Assembly: GCA_910577225.1 (NCBI GenBank)
Contig: CAJTMV010000003.1
Location: forward strand, 62,001 to 126,000
From: an uncultured Eubacterium sp.
Lineage (GTDB): Bacteria > Bacillota > Clostridia > Lachnospirales > Lachnospiraceae
Direction of reading: 5' to 3'
DNA length: 64,000 bases
Shown here: positions 25,257 to 34,654 of the stretch, in pieces
Layout of the letters: the number at the start of each line of letters is the position of its first letter
Position numbering within the stretch: the stretch's first letter is position 1
Notes under the pieces: model-generated
The model's database searches: none
What the model was told of the DNA's origin: nothing
What the model saw: the letters and a program-made list of their open reading frames with translations, nothing else
Position numbers and translations under genes: made by a program

Positions 25257-25991
25257 ATGGAAGATTATGTAGCAATCGATCTGGAAATGACAGGATTAAA
25301 TGCCAGGCGGGACCATATACTGGAGATTGGAGCCGTACGGGTGAGGCGGAAAAAAACAGAAGATATTTATCAGGCAATGATTCATCCGCATCTGGAATTA
25401 TCCGGGGAGGTTACAAAGCTGACGGGAATTACGAATGAAATGGCCGCCGGCGGGCGCGAACTGGACGACGTTTTTCCTGAAATTGCAGCGTTTTGCGAAG
25501 ATCTGCCGCTGCTTGGACATAATGTGATTTTTGATTATGGATTTTTGAAGCAGGCGGCGATGAATCGGAACATACCGTTCGAGCATCAGGGGATCGATAC
25601 GCTTCGAATTGCCAGAAAGTTTCTGGCTCCGGAAGATAAAAAAACGCTGCAGCTTTTGTGCGACCGGTATCAGATCAGCCGCAGCCGTCAGCATCGTGCA
25701 CTGGACGACGCGCTGGCAGCAAAGGAGCTGTATGAGATCTTTGAGACAGAGTACGGGGCGCAGTATCCGGAGGTATTTGTGCCGTGCCCGCTGATTTACA
25801 AAGCAAAAAGACAGTCGCCAGCTACGAACAGGCAGAAAAATCATCTGCGGCAGCTGGCGGATTATCATAATGTCGTATTAAATATATCCTGGGAGACGCT
25901 GACCAAAAACGAGGCTTCCCGACAGATCGATCAGCTGATCGCGCAGTATGGCAGGATGCCAAAGCCTGAGCTGACGCAGACACATACATAA
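25257..25991 (+). CDS. DnaQ-family 3'-5' exonuclease
   Basis: A 244-residue protein with a DEDD exonuclease domain (residues 1-165): motif I AIDLEMTGL with the metal-binding Asp and Glu, motif II GHNVIFDYGFL, and motif III HRALDDALAAKEL (DEDDh type). The C-terminal 65 residues form a separate small domain (TNRQKNHLRQLADYHN, LTKNEASRQIDQLIAQYG), a DNA-binding-like module often found on such clostridial proteins. It resembles the PolC/epsilon proofreading domain but is free-standing, so repair or processing roles are likely. Start may also be the TTG at 25251, which overlaps the nth stop. Confidence 0.85.
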   Translation: MEDYVAIDLEMTGLNARRDHILEIGAVRVRRKKTEDIYQAMIHPHLELSGEVTKLTGITNEMAAGGRELDDVFPEIAAFCEDLPLLGHNVIFDYGFLKQAAMNRNIPFEHQGIDTLRIARKFLAPEDKKTLQLLCDRYQISRSRQHRALDDALAAKELYEIFETEYGAQYPEVFVPCPLIYKAKRQSPATNRQKNHLRQLADYHNVVLNISWETLTKNEASRQIDQLIAQYGRMPKPELTQTHT

Positions 25992-26001
25992 AAAGTAACG
26001 T

Positions 26002-26598
26002 TTATTCCTTTAGCTGCTTTAAAATAGTATCTTTTAGCAGCATATCAGAGCTGCGTACGATTTCTGTCAGCTCGTTTAATTTTCCGGTTTCGCCATGCTC
26101 GCGGTATACATTACCGAGCAGCGTGTAGTTTTTGCTGACGTCTGAGCCGCAGGCGACGCCAAATTCCAGTACCCGGACAGCGTCCTGCCAGCGCCCGAGA
26201 GCGAGCAGCCGGTCGGCATACGATACAAGCGTTCTGGCCAGCGTTGTAAAATTAGCGTCGCAGTCGGATAAAATATTAAGATTTGCGGCGCCGTACTGCA
26301 GCTTTAGATCGGTATTGGAAATGCCTGACAAATTTAGTATTTTGCGGCTGCTTAAAGTCTGCAGCGTCTGTTCCAGGTCTGACAGGCAGGGGTCTGTACA
26401 GGCTCCAATCGGAAAAGTGTCTAATGGAATTTGAATATAATCCAGCTGACTGATATCCTGTCTGCGCGTTCGGTTTGCACGCTGTTCTTTTTCCCAGAAA
26501 GCGTCCTGACTTTCTTTCATCGAACGCTGGGAACGGTTGCGCAGCAGAGAAAACACTGACAAAAGAATAATTGCAAAAGGCAGAATCATTAACGGCAT
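26002..26598 (-). CDS. Membrane-anchored TPR-like protein, function unknown
   Basis: A 198-residue protein with one N-terminal membrane span (residues 2-19), a basic then charged linker, and a helical C-terminal region (about 105-195) that reads like two or three tetratricopeptide-type helix pairs (YADRLLALGRWQDAVRVLEF, NYTLLGNVYREHGETGKLNE). Convergent with the exonuclease gene and divergent from the small membrane-peptide gene. No enzyme motif; a scaffolding role is only a guess. AAGGA precedes the ATG on the minus strand. Confidence 0.7.
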   Translation of the reverse strand: MPLMILPFAIILLSVFSLLRNRSQRSMKESQDAFWEKEQRANRTRRQDISQLDYIQIPLDTFPIGACTDPCLSDLEQTLQTLSSRKILNLSGISNTDLKLQYGAANLNILSDCDANFTTLARTLVSYADRLLALGRWQDAVRVLEFGVACGSDVSKNYTLLGNVYREHGETGKLNELTEIVRSSDMLLKDTILKQLKE

Positions 26599-26685
26599 AA
26601 TTTTCGCATCCTTTCTATAGGTTTATCATAAACTATCAACAATATCATTATAACAGACCGCAGCCGGTCTGGGAAAGAAGGTACC

Positions 26686-26814
26686 ATGTCAAAATCTAAA
26701 AAAACAAAAACAACCATTTATACGTCTAAAAAGAAAAGAACGGCAGCGGCAGTCGTCTGTATTATTCTGGCATTTGCCATGGTTCTTCCGCTTTTGGTAG
26801 CGGCGCTCGTGTAG
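26686..26814 (+). CDS. Small membrane peptide, 42 residues
   Basis: Codes for a 42-residue peptide: a Lys/Arg-rich, Thr- and Ser-containing N-terminus (MSKSKKTKTTIYTSKKKR) followed by a single hydrophobic span (AAAVVCIILAFAMVLPLLVA). AGAAGG stands 5 bases before the ATG. Gene-like features are the good ribosome site, the basic-then-hydrophobic layout typical of genuine small membrane proteins, and its position as the first gene of a divergent pair upstream of the VanW gene. Function unknown. Confidence 0.6.
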   Translation: MSKSKKTKTTIYTSKKKRTAAAVVCIILAFAMVLPLLVAALV

Positions 26815-26946
26815 TGAAAAAGCAGATATCGTGTATAATATACAGAAAACAGGCGTCGATGTCAAATATATTCGTGACTATTCTGCTTGAAATGAAACAG
26901 GAATATGCGATAAAATGTAAACGATTATATTTTTAGAAAGGGACAG

Positions 26947-28734
26947 ATGAAAGTGAAATTTCAGCATAACAGATATTTAAAGAAATGTATCGTGGGTTCG
27001 CTTGCGGTAATTGGACTGCTTACGGCGGGATTCGCAGTAAACCAGGCCTATGCGGAAGCGAAACAGGGCGACAAAATACTGGATAACATTTATATTGGAG
27101 AAGTCGCTGTCGGCGGGATGAATAAAGATGAAGCAAAGCAGGCAGTGGACGCGTATGTAAAAGAGATACAAAATACAAAAATGAAACTTTCAGTAAATGA
27201 AAAAAGTATTACAGCTACGGCAAAACAGCTGGGCGTAGACTGGGAAAATACCGGAGTGGTAGATGAAGCGGTCATGATCGGCAAAAGCGGCAGTCTGATT
27301 ACCCGCTATAAAGATAAAAAAGATCTGGAGCATGAACCGAAAAAACTGGAAGTTACGTTTGGAACGAACGAAGCGGATATTAAAAAGTATCTGACAGAGC
27401 ATGCCGAAAAGGTCAATCAGGAAGCGGTAGACGGCGGTTTGCTGCGTGAAAACGGCAGCTTTAAAATTACAGGCGGCGAGGAGGGCATTGCCGTTAACGT
27501 CGAAGAATCCGCAAAGAAAATTGCCGCGTATATTACAAATGACTGGGATACGAAAGAAGCAGAGATTGCATTGAGCGCAGACGTCGTACAGCCGCGCGGT
27601 TCCAAAGAGCAGCTTTCAAAAGTCAAAGACGTGCTCGGCACATTTTCCACAGATTACAGCAGTTCCAGCTCCGGACGTGCGATGAATGTGTCCAACGGAT
27701 GCAGCCGGATTAACGGCGCACTGCTGTATCCGGGCGATCAGTTTTCCGTCTATGAGGCAGTCAGTCCGTTCGATGCAGAGAATGGATATGCGCTGGCAGG
27801 CTCTTACGAAAACGGGACGGTTGTCGAAACATATGGCGGCGGTATCTGTCAGGTATCGACCACACTGTACAATGCGGTGATTCGCGCAGAATTAAAGATA
27901 AAGGAACGCTATGCGCATTCCATGATTGTAAATTACGTAAAACCGTCCATGGACGCTGCGATCGCAGGAACGGTAAAAGATCTGAAATTCGAAAATAATA
28001 CGGATGCGCCGGTCTATATCGAAGGCGTTACCGGCGGCGGAGTGATTACGTTTACTATTTACGGAGAAGAAACGAGAAGTCCGAAGCGGGAAGTGATTTT
28101 TGAGAGTGAGATTGTGAGTGAAAATAATCCGCCGACACAGATTCAGGGTTCGGCGAGCTATAACGTGGGTTATGTGTCCGTACAGCAGTCCGCGCATGTA
28201 GGAAAAGTTGCAAGACTGTGGAAGATTGTAAAAGAAGACGGTGTGGAAAAAAGCCGTGAGGAATTTAATAATAGTAATTATCGCGCGTCGCCAAAGATTA
28301 TTGTGGTAGGTACGAATACGGCCAGCGACGAGGCGAGAGCATATATTCAGAATGCCATTGCTTCACAAAATGAAGGCGCTATTTACGCTGCGGCACAAAC
28401 TGCGGCAACGATCGCGGCACGTCCGCCAGAGGAGGATCCGGCTGAAGAAGAACCGGATGAACAGGATCCGGATACGGAAAAACCGAAGGACGAAAAACCG
28501 GAAAAGAAACCGGAGAAAGAAGATTCCAAAAAAGAGGATTCGAAAAAGGAAGATTCGAAAAAAGACGAGCCAAAGAAGGAAGATAACAAAAAAGACGACG
28601 AGCCTAAGAAAAATTCCGAAGAAGATGCAAAGGCCACGGTAAACAGCAGGCCGACGCAGGAAAACGGGGAGCCGGACGAAGCTGCGGTAAACAGTAAAAA
28701 GACGGCAGACGAATCCGCTGAGGACGTAGAGTAA
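26947..28734 (+). CDS. VanW-family cell-wall protein
   Basis: A 595-residue exported protein. A hydrophobic signal or anchor spans residues 12-34; two putative peptidoglycan-binding (PG_binding_4-like) segments lie at about 40-220; the VanW domain follows (about 225-380) with the signature GDQFSVYEAVSPFDAENGY, YGGGICQVSTTLYNAVIRA and YVKPSMDAAI. The tail from about 485 is low-complexity and highly charged, with the pentapeptide EDSKK repeated. VanW domains are common in clostridial surface proteins and proposed to act on peptidoglycan; a link to glycopeptide resistance is not implied. AAAGGGA precedes the ATG. Confidence 0.88.
   Translation: MKVKFQHNRYLKKCIVGSLAVIGLLTAGFAVNQAYAEAKQGDKILDNIYIGEVAVGGMNKDEAKQAVDAYVKEIQNTKMKLSVNEKSITATAKQLGVDWENTGVVDEAVMIGKSGSLITRYKDKKDLEHEPKKLEVTFGTNEADIKKYLTEHAEKVNQEAVDGGLLRENGSFKITGGEEGIAVNVEESAKKIAAYITNDWDTKEAEIALSADVVQPRGSKEQLSKVKDVLGTFSTDYSSSSSGRAMNVSNGCSRINGALLYPGDQFSVYEAVSPFDAENGYALAGSYENGTVVETYGGGICQVSTTLYNAVIRAELKIKERYAHSMIVNYVKPSMDAAIAGTVKDLKFENNTDAPVYIEGVTGGGVITFTIYGEETRSPKREVIFESEIVSENNPPTQIQGSASYNVGYVSVQQSAHVGKVARLWKIVKEDGVEKSREEFNNSNYRASPKIIVVGTNTASDEARAYIQNAIASQNEGAIYAAAQTAATIAARPPEEDPAEEEPDEQDPDTEKPKDEKPEKKPEKEDSKKEDSKKEDSKKDEPKKEDNKKDDEPKKNSEEDAKATVNSRPTQENGEPDEAAVNSKKTADESAEDVE
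28519..28593 (+). repeat. 15-bp coding repeat (EDSKK) in the VanW gene
   Basis: Three consecutive 15-bp units coding for Glu-Asp-Ser-Lys-Lys (28519-28563) followed by two diverged units (DEPKK, EDNKK). Such repeats can change number by slippage without changing frame. Confidence 0.8.
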
Positions 28735-28778
28735 TAACGATTCAGCGGGAATCAGGAGCGTGCGGAAGGTTTGGGAAG

Positions 28779-29762
28779 ATGAAGATAGGAAAAATATCAG
28801 AGGCAGTATTAAAACGATCTGTACTGAGTCAGATTCATACCCGCAGAGAAGAAGTGCTGTTAGGAGCTTCTGTGGGAGAAGACTGTGCAGCTGTCGCAGT
28901 CGCTGAGGATGAAATGCTTGTAATATCTACAGATCCGATTACCGGTACCGTACAGGATATTGGAGATCTGGCGATACAGATTACAGTGAACGATCTGGCA
29001 AGCGCAGGAGCAGAACCTGTCGGCGTCATGCTGACGGTTCTGCTGCCGGAACGTGTAAGCGAGCAGAAAATGCGGTTGATGATGGAACAGGCAGAAGCAG
29101 CCTGCGCGAACGTGCATGTGCAGATTATGGGCGGTCATACAGAGGTGACGAGAGTGGTGAATCAGCCTTTGATATCGGTCGTCGGCGTTGGAAAGGCAAA
29201 AAAAGGAAAACTGATATCGACAGCAGGCGCCCGTCCCGGTATGGATATTATAATTACAAAGTGGATTGGGATCGAAGGCACGTCGATTCTGGCAAAAGAA
29301 AAAGAAGAGGAGCTGCTGACACGTTTTGCACCGTCGTTTCTGAAACAGGCAAAAGAGTTCGATCAGATGCTGTCCGTACTGCCGGAGGCGATGATTGCAA
29401 GAGAACACGCGGTAGCGGCGATGCATGACGTAACAGAAGGCGGTATCTTCGGCGCGCTGTGGGAAATGGCTGAAGCGTCCGGCGTCGGACTGGAAATCGA
29501 TCTGAAAAAAATACCGGTCCGGCAGGAAACGATAGAGCTCTGCGAGTTTTTTGACGTCAATCCATATGAGCTGATTTCCAGCGGCTGTATGCTGATGGCA
29601 GCGGCGGATGGAAATACGATTGTACGTGAACTGGAAAAAGCGGGCATACATGCGGTTGTGGCTGGCAAAGCGACAGCGGGCAACGATCGTATTTTATATG
29701 CGGATAAAGAGTGCAGATTTTTGGAACCGCCGAAAGCGGACGAATTATATAAAATAATATAA
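28779..29762 (+). CDS. AIR synthase-family protein (HypE/ThiL-like)
   Basis: A 327-residue member of the PurM/AIR synthase superfamily, which binds ATP at a dimer interface. Diagnostic segments are GEDCAAVAV and STDPITGT near residues 33-53, NDLASAGAEPVGVMLTVLLP (about 71-90), GGHTEV (about 119) and MHDVTEGGIFGALWEMAEAS (about 215-234). It resembles HypE most in its C-terminal layout (SSGCMLMA), but no other hydrogenase-maturation genes are near and the HypE C-terminal Cys is not evident. The substrate therefore cannot be assigned. It is followed 17 bases later by an Lrp-type regulator and an aminotransferase. Confidence 0.82.
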   Translation: MKIGKISEAVLKRSVLSQIHTRREEVLLGASVGEDCAAVAVAEDEMLVISTDPITGTVQDIGDLAIQITVNDLASAGAEPVGVMLTVLLPERVSEQKMRLMMEQAEAACANVHVQIMGGHTEVTRVVNQPLISVVGVGKAKKGKLISTAGARPGMDIIITKWIGIEGTSILAKEKEEELLTRFAPSFLKQAKEFDQMLSVLPEAMIAREHAVAAMHDVTEGGIFGALWEMAEASGVGLEIDLKKIPVRQETIELCEFFDVNPYELISSGCMLMAAADGNTIVRELEKAGIHAVVAGKATAGNDRILYADKECRFLEPPKADELYKII

Positions 29763-29779
29763 AAACAGCGGGGGAGCAT

Positions 29780-30262
29780 ATGCGTGAGAAAATATTGACG
29801 TTTATAGAAAAAAACAGCCGGATTAATTTAAAGGAGCTGGCTGTTATTATTGGCGTAGACGAGGTAACAGTGGCGCAGGAGCTGAAAAATATGGAAGAAG
29901 AACATATTATTTGCGGCTACCATACGCTAATCGACTGGGATAAGACGAATGTGGAAAAAGTAACGGCAATGATCGAAGTGCGGGTAACGCCGCAAAGAGA
30001 TATGGGATTTGATAAGGTTGCGGAACGCATTTATAATTATCCGGAAGTGAATGCGGTATTTTTGATTTCCGGAGGATTTGATTTGCTTGTGACGCTGGAA
30101 GGAAAGACATTGCGCGAAGTATCGCAGTTTGTAACGGATAAGCTGTCTACGCTGGATTCCGTGCTGAGCACAAAAACAAATTTTATTTTAAAGAAGTATA
30201 AAGATCACGGAACGATTATCGCGGATGCGCCGAAGGATGAAAGGATGCTGATAACGCCATGA
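29780..30262 (+). CDS. Lrp/AsnC-family transcriptional regulator
   Basis: A 160-residue regulator with an N-terminal winged helix-turn-helix (residues 1-55, INLKELAVIIGVDEVTVAQEL) and the C-terminal RAM ligand-binding ferredoxin-like fold (about 65-145, with VNAVFLISGGFDLLVTLEGK). Lrp-type proteins sense amino acids and control their metabolism. The stop overlaps the aminotransferase start (ATGA), so the regulator probably controls or co-varies with that enzyme. Confidence 0.9.
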   Translation: MREKILTFIEKNSRINLKELAVIIGVDEVTVAQELKNMEEEHIICGYHTLIDWDKTNVEKVTAMIEVRVTPQRDMGFDKVAERIYNYPEVNAVFLISGGFDLLVTLEGKTLREVSQFVTDKLSTLDSVLSTKTNFILKKYKDHGTIIADAPKDERMLITP

Positions 30263-31431
30263 GAAATCCATTGTCAAAAGAAATTGTAAATATACAGCCT
30301 TCCGGTATCCGGAAGTTTTTTGATATTGTAAGCGAGATGAAAGACGCTATTTCTCTGGGTGTGGGCGAGCCGGACTTTGATACGCCGTGGCATATCCGTG
30401 ACGAGGGGATTTATTCTCTGGAAAAAGGACGGACGTTTTATACGTCGAACGCCGGTCTGAAAGAATTGAAAATAGAGATTGCGCGGTATTTAAAACGCAG
30501 ATTCGACCTGGAATATGATTATAACAACGAAGTGATTGTGACCGTCGGCGGGAGCGAGGCGATCGATATCGCGATGCGTGCGATGCTGGACCCGGGTGAC
30601 GAAGTGCTGATCCCGCAGCCAAGCTATGTATCCTATGAGCCATGCTGCCGTCTGGCCAATGGAACGCCTGTAATTATTGAACTGAAGGCGGAGAATGAGT
30701 TTCGTCTGACAAAAGAAGAGCTGGAAGCCGCGATTACGCCAAAAACAAAACTGCTTGTACTGCCATTTCCAAATAATCCCACCGGGGCTGTTATGGAACG
30801 GCATAATCTGGAAGCGGTTGCGGAAATCGTAGAAAAATATGATTTATTTGTACTCAGTGATGAGATTTATGCGGAACTTACTTATTTCGAAGAGAACAAT
30901 CATGTATCGATCGCATCTTTGCCGGGCATGAAAGAGCGCACGATTGTCATCAACGGTTTTTCGAAATCTCACGCTATGACTGGCTGGAGGCTTGGTTATG
31001 CCTGCGGGCCGCAGGTGATTTTGGAGCAGATGCTCAAAATTCATCAGTACGCGATTATGTGCGCGCCGACAAACAGCCAGTACGCTGCCGTAGATGCATT
31101 GCGCAACGGCGACAGTGATGTGGCGGCGATGCGGGAAGAGTATAACGGCAGACGCCGTTATCTGATGCATACGTTTGAAGAAATGGGATTGTCCTGTTTT
31201 GAACCGTTTGGGGCCTTTTATGTATTTCCGTGCATTAAAGAGTTTGGTATGACGTCCGAAGAATTTGCGGAAAAGCTGCTGATGGAAGAAAAAGTGGCAG
31301 TTGTGCCGGGTACTGCGTTTGGAGCAAGCGGCGAAGGATTTATCCGCATTTCGTACGCGTATTCGCTGGACAGTCTGAAAAATGCATTAACAAGAGTGCG
31401 CAGATTTATTGAGAAACTGCAGAAAGAGTAG
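30259..31431 (+). CDS. PLP-dependent aminotransferase, class I/II
   Basis: A 390-residue fold-type I aminotransferase. Visible family features are SLGVGEPDFDTPWHI (about 33-47), the cofactor-contacting GGSEAIDIAM (about 93), FPNNPTGAV (about 172), LSDEIYAELTY (about 199-209) and the PLP lysine in NGFSKSHAMTGWRLGY (about 232-247). It is close to the PatA/aromatic aminotransferase group. The amino-donor specificity cannot be read reliably; the coupled Lrp-type regulator suggests an amino-acid substrate. Confidence 0.9.
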   Translation: MRNPLSKEIVNIQPSGIRKFFDIVSEMKDAISLGVGEPDFDTPWHIRDEGIYSLEKGRTFYTSNAGLKELKIEIARYLKRRFDLEYDYNNEVIVTVGGSEAIDIAMRAMLDPGDEVLIPQPSYVSYEPCCRLANGTPVIIELKAENEFRLTKEELEAAITPKTKLLVLPFPNNPTGAVMERHNLEAVAEIVEKYDLFVLSDEIYAELTYFEENNHVSIASLPGMKERTIVINGFSKSHAMTGWRLGYACGPQVILEQMLKIHQYAIMCAPTNSQYAAVDALRNGDSDVAAMREEYNGRRRYLMHTFEEMGLSCFEPFGAFYVFPCIKEFGMTSEEFAEKLLMEEKVAVVPGTAFGASGEGFIRISYAYSLDSLKNALTRVRRFIEKLQKE

Positions 31432-31540
31432 CGGCCGCCAAAGTGCGGCTGAAAAACAGGCGGCTCGCTCTGGTGCGGGTAAACCGGCGGTATCGGCAGG
31501 AGTTATCCGGATAAGAAAAAAACGCGCAGGGAGAATGGTT

Positions 31541-32050
31541 ATGTCAGCATTAAATATTGTACTGCATCAGCCTGAAATTCCGCAAAATACGGGAAATATT
31601 GGGAGAACATGCGTGGCGACAGGCACAAGGCTGCACCTGATAGAACCGCTGGGATTTCAGCTGAATGAAAAAGCGTTGAAAAGAGCCGGTATGGATTACT
31701 GGCATGAGATCGACGTTTCGACTTACGTGGATTATAAAGAATTTTTGGAAAAAAATCAGGGCGCCACAGTTTATTACGCAACGACGAAAGGGCGTCAGCT
31801 GTACAGCGACGTTCGCTATGAACCGGATTGTTATCTGATGTTTGGAAAAGAAAGCGGCGGGATACCGGAGGAAATACTAAAAGATTATCCGCAGCAGTGT
31901 ATCAGAATCCCGATGCTTGGTCAGGCGCGGTCGCTGAATCTGTCCAATGCGGTTGCGATTGTTTTGTATGAGGCATTGCGGCAGAGACAGTTTCCGGATA
32001 TGAAACTGGAAGGAGAGCTGCACCGCCTGAGCTGGGAAGATTCAGAATAG
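31541..32050 (+). CDS. trmL: tRNA (cytidine/uridine-34-2'-O)-methyltransferase TrmL
   Basis: A 169-residue SPOUT-class methyltransferase that 2'-O-methylates the wobble base of tRNA-Leu isoacceptors. Motifs are the N-terminal LHQPEIPQNTGNIGRTC, the middle YLMFGKESGGIPEEIL and the knot-forming IRIPMLGQARSLNLSNAVAI. The ATG at 31541 has GGGAG at 7 bases; the open frame continues upstream into the aminotransferase gene without support. The following genes form the ECF transport block. Confidence 0.93.
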   Translation: MSALNIVLHQPEIPQNTGNIGRTCVATGTRLHLIEPLGFQLNEKALKRAGMDYWHEIDVSTYVDYKEFLEKNQGATVYYATTKGRQLYSDVRYEPDCYLMFGKESGGIPEEILKDYPQQCIRIPMLGQARSLNLSNAVAIVLYEALRQRQFPDMKLEGELHRLSWEDSE

Positions 32051-32098
32051 AAAGCAGCGAATCGTAGCGGCTGGTCAGGTCTGGAGAGGAATGGAACC

Positions 32099-32977
32099 AT
32101 GGATATTATCAAGGCGGTAAAGTTAGTACACGAATATATCCGGCGGGATGAAGAAGGCAACGTGGAATCGATTCAGACCGCGCTGGATCAGGTGGATCTG
32201 AATATACAGGAAGGTGAATTTATTGCGGTTTTAGGACATAACGGCTCAGGCAAATCCACGCTTGCAAGACATATCAATGCGCTTTTAGCGCCTTCCGAAG
32301 GGTCTTTGTGGGTGGATGGCAAAGATGTCAGCGACGATGCAAATGTCTGGGATGTGCGTCAGAGCGCAGGAATGGTATTTCAAAATCCCGAGAATCAGAT
32401 TGTTGCCAGCGTTGTGGAAGAAGACGTCGGCTTTGGACCTGAAAATATCGGAGTCCCTACAGAGGAAATATGGACGCGTGTATGGGACAGCCTCAAATCA
32501 GTAGGAATGCTGAAATATCAGAAGCATTCGCCGAATAAATTGTCCGGGGGTCAGAAACAGCGGGTGGCAATTGCGGGTGTGGTTGCCATGCAGCCGAAAT
32601 GTATTGTCCTTGACGAACCGACTGCCATGCTGGATCCGGCTGGCCGGGCGGACGTATTGCGGACGGTGCATGAGCTCAACCAGGCGAAGGGCGTTACGAT
32701 TGTGCTGATCACGCATTATATGGAAGAAGTAGTGGATGCGGACCGGGTATTTGTGATGGATCATGGAAAAATAGTCATGCAGGGAACGCCAAAGCAGATA
32801 TTTTCCCGTGTGGACGAGCTGAAAGAGTATCGGATGGACGTGCCGCAGATCACGCTGCTGGCGCATGAGCTGCGGCAGGAGGGACTGCGTCTGCCGGAAG
32901 GGATTCTGACGAGGGAAGAACTGTTACAGGAATTAATTCGAATCAGGGAAACAGGTTATGTCGATCATATTAGATAA
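32099..32977 (+). CDS. ecfA1: Energy-coupling factor transporter ATPase EcfA1
   Basis: A 292-residue ABC ATPase of the ECF module that powers uptake of vitamins and trace nutrients by shared substrate-binding S components. Walker A GHNGSGKST (about 45-53), Q-loop VFQNPENQI, signature LSGGQKQRVAIAG (about 148) and Walker B CIVLDEPTAMLDP (about 167-179) are intact. The gene overlaps ecfA2 by 20 bases. As in other Firmicutes the cassette stands before truA and ribosomal protein genes, so it is the general group II module. S components are not in this window. Confidence 0.95.
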   Translation: MDIIKAVKLVHEYIRRDEEGNVESIQTALDQVDLNIQEGEFIAVLGHNGSGKSTLARHINALLAPSEGSLWVDGKDVSDDANVWDVRQSAGMVFQNPENQIVASVVEEDVGFGPENIGVPTEEIWTRVWDSLKSVGMLKYQKHSPNKLSGGQKQRVAIAGVVAMQPKCIVLDEPTAMLDPAGRADVLRTVHELNQAKGVTIVLITHYMEEVVDADRVFVMDHGKIVMQGTPKQIFSRVDELKEYRMDVPQITLLAHELRQEGLRLPEGILTREELLQELIRIRETGYVDHIR

Positions 32978-33803
32978 AGTAAATTATGTGTACAGCATGG
33001 GTACGGCGTATGAGGTCTGGGCGCTTAGGAATATTAATCTGAAAATAGAAGACGGAGAGTTTATCGGAATCATCGGGCATACCGGCAGCGGGAAGTCGAC
33101 GCTTATACAGCATCTCAACGGTTTGCTAAAGGCGACCGGCGGCGGTATTTATTATAATGGAGAAGATATCTATGACGATGATTATCAGTTAAAGGAACTG
33201 CGTAGTAAAGTGGGTCTGGTATTTCAGTATCCGGAACATCAGTTGTTTGAGACGACGATTTTTGAGGATGTCTGTTTTGGGCCGGTCAATCAGGGAATAC
33301 CTAAAAATGAGGCCGGACTTCGTGCTTTTGAAGCGCTTAAAAATGTAGGAATGCCGGAGGAATTGTATGATCAGTCTCCGTTCGATCTGTCCGGCGGACA
33401 AAAGCGCCGGGTGGCGATTGCCGGAGTGCTGGCAATGAAGCCGGAGGTGCTTATCCTGGACGAGCCGACAGCCGGTCTGGACCCGAAGGGACGGGATGAG
33501 ATTTTTGAACAGATTGTCAGAATGCATGAAGAAGAGCATATGACAATCATTCTTGTTTCACATAGCATGGAAGATGTGGCAAAATATGTAGACCGTATGA
33601 TTGTGATGAACCAGGGACAGATTTTGTACGATCAGACACCAGCGAATGTCTTTGCGCATTATAAAGAACTGGAATCCATCGGACTTGCAGCGCCGCAGGT
33701 AACGTATCTGATGCATGAGCTGCGGGAAGCGGGATTTGCGGTCCATACGGACGCGTCTACAGTGGAAGATGCGAAAAAGGAAATACTTGGAATTTTGCGG
33801 TAA
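32958..33803 (+). CDS. ecfA2: Energy-coupling factor transporter ATPase EcfA2
   Basis: A 281-residue ABC ATPase, the partner of EcfA1. Walker A GHTGSGKST (about 38-46), VFQYPEHQLFE, signature LSGGQKRRVAIAG and Walker B VLILDEPTAGLDP are all present, followed by the switch His in ILVSHSMEDVAKY. The start lies within the last 20 bases of ecfA1, which indicates coupled translation and a fixed 1:1 ratio of the two ATPases. Confidence 0.95.
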   Translation: MSIILDKVNYVYSMGTAYEVWALRNINLKIEDGEFIGIIGHTGSGKSTLIQHLNGLLKATGGGIYYNGEDIYDDDYQLKELRSKVGLVFQYPEHQLFETTIFEDVCFGPVNQGIPKNEAGLRAFEALKNVGMPEELYDQSPFDLSGGQKRRVAIAGVLAMKPEVLILDEPTAGLDPKGRDEIFEQIVRMHEEEHMTIILVSHSMEDVAKYVDRMIVMNQGQILYDQTPANVFAHYKELESIGLAAPQVTYLMHELREAGFAVHTDASTVEDAKKEILGILR

Positions 33804-33817
33804 ATGGATGAAAGATT

Positions 33818-34654
33818 ATGATTAGAGATATTACGATAGGGCAATATTATCCTGCGGATTCGCTGCTTCACAGAATGGACCCGCGTGTGAAGCTGTTTGG
33901 AACGATGATTTTTTTGATTGCGGTATTTTCTTTTCGGGGAATTGCAGGATTTTTGCTGCTTACGGTGTTTCTGGCAGGAATGATCCGGTTGTCGAAAGTA
34001 CCGTTTCGATATATGATCAAAGGGTTGAAAGCAATCTGGATATTAATGGTAATTACTGCGTTCTTTAATATATTTTTATCAAATGGCTCTGTCACGATCT
34101 GGCAGTGGAAATGGCTGCATATTACAAGAGAAGGTGTGGCAACAGCCATAAAGATGGTGATACGACTCGTCTATCTGATTTTGGGAACTTCGCTGATGAC
34201 GCTGACAACTACGCCGAATCAGCTGACAGACGGTCTGGAAAAGGCGTTAAAGCCATTACAGGCAGTCCGTGTGCCGGTTCATGAAATTGCGATGATGATG
34301 GCCATTGCGCTGCGGTTTATTCCGATTCTGATTGAAGAAACGGATAAGATTATGCGGGCGCAGATGGCGCGCGGAGCGGATTTTGAGAGCGGTAATCTGA
34401 TCCGTAAAGCAAAGGCGATGATTCCATTACTTGTGCCGCTGTTTATTTCCGCATTCCGGCGGGCAAACGATCTGGCCATGGCGATGGAAGCACGTTGCTA
34501 CCGGGGCGGCGCAGGCAGAACGAAAATGAAGCCGCTCAGATATTCGAAACGGGATTATATCGGATATCTGGTCGTAACCGTATTTCTGGCGGCAATTATT
34601 GGATTGCGCGGCGTGGTCATTCCTGTTTTGCCAGATGGAGCCGGATGGTTATGA
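33818..34654 (+). CDS. ecfT: Energy-coupling factor transporter transmembrane protein EcfT
   Basis: A 278-residue membrane protein with about five to six spans that joins the two ATPases to exchangeable S components. The coupling motifs are visible as MARGADFESGN (about 186-196; A-R-G signature) and MEARCYRGGAGRT (about 225-237; second A-R-G-type signature). The stop overlaps the truA start (ATGA). Confidence 0.94.
   Translation: MIRDITIGQYYPADSLLHRMDPRVKLFGTMIFLIAVFSFRGIAGFLLLTVFLAGMIRLSKVPFRYMIKGLKAIWILMVITAFFNIFLSNGSVTIWQWKWLHITREGVATAIKMVIRLVYLILGTSLMTLTTTPNQLTDGLEKALKPLQAVRVPVHEIAMMMAIALRFIPILIEETDKIMRAQMARGADFESGNLIRKAKAMIPLLVPLFISAFRRANDLAMAMEARCYRGGAGRTKMKPLRYSKRDYIGYLVVTVFLAAIIGLRGVVIPVLPDGAGWL

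Noticed and set aside
26947..28734. Vancomycin-resistance gene
   Set aside because: VanW domains are widespread in clostridial wall proteins; no vanA/B-type ligase, vanX or vanRS genes are nearby.
28779..29762. Calling the AIR-synthase protein HypE
   Set aside because: No other hydrogenase-maturation gene is near and the C-terminal Cys signature was not seen, so only the superfamily is assigned.
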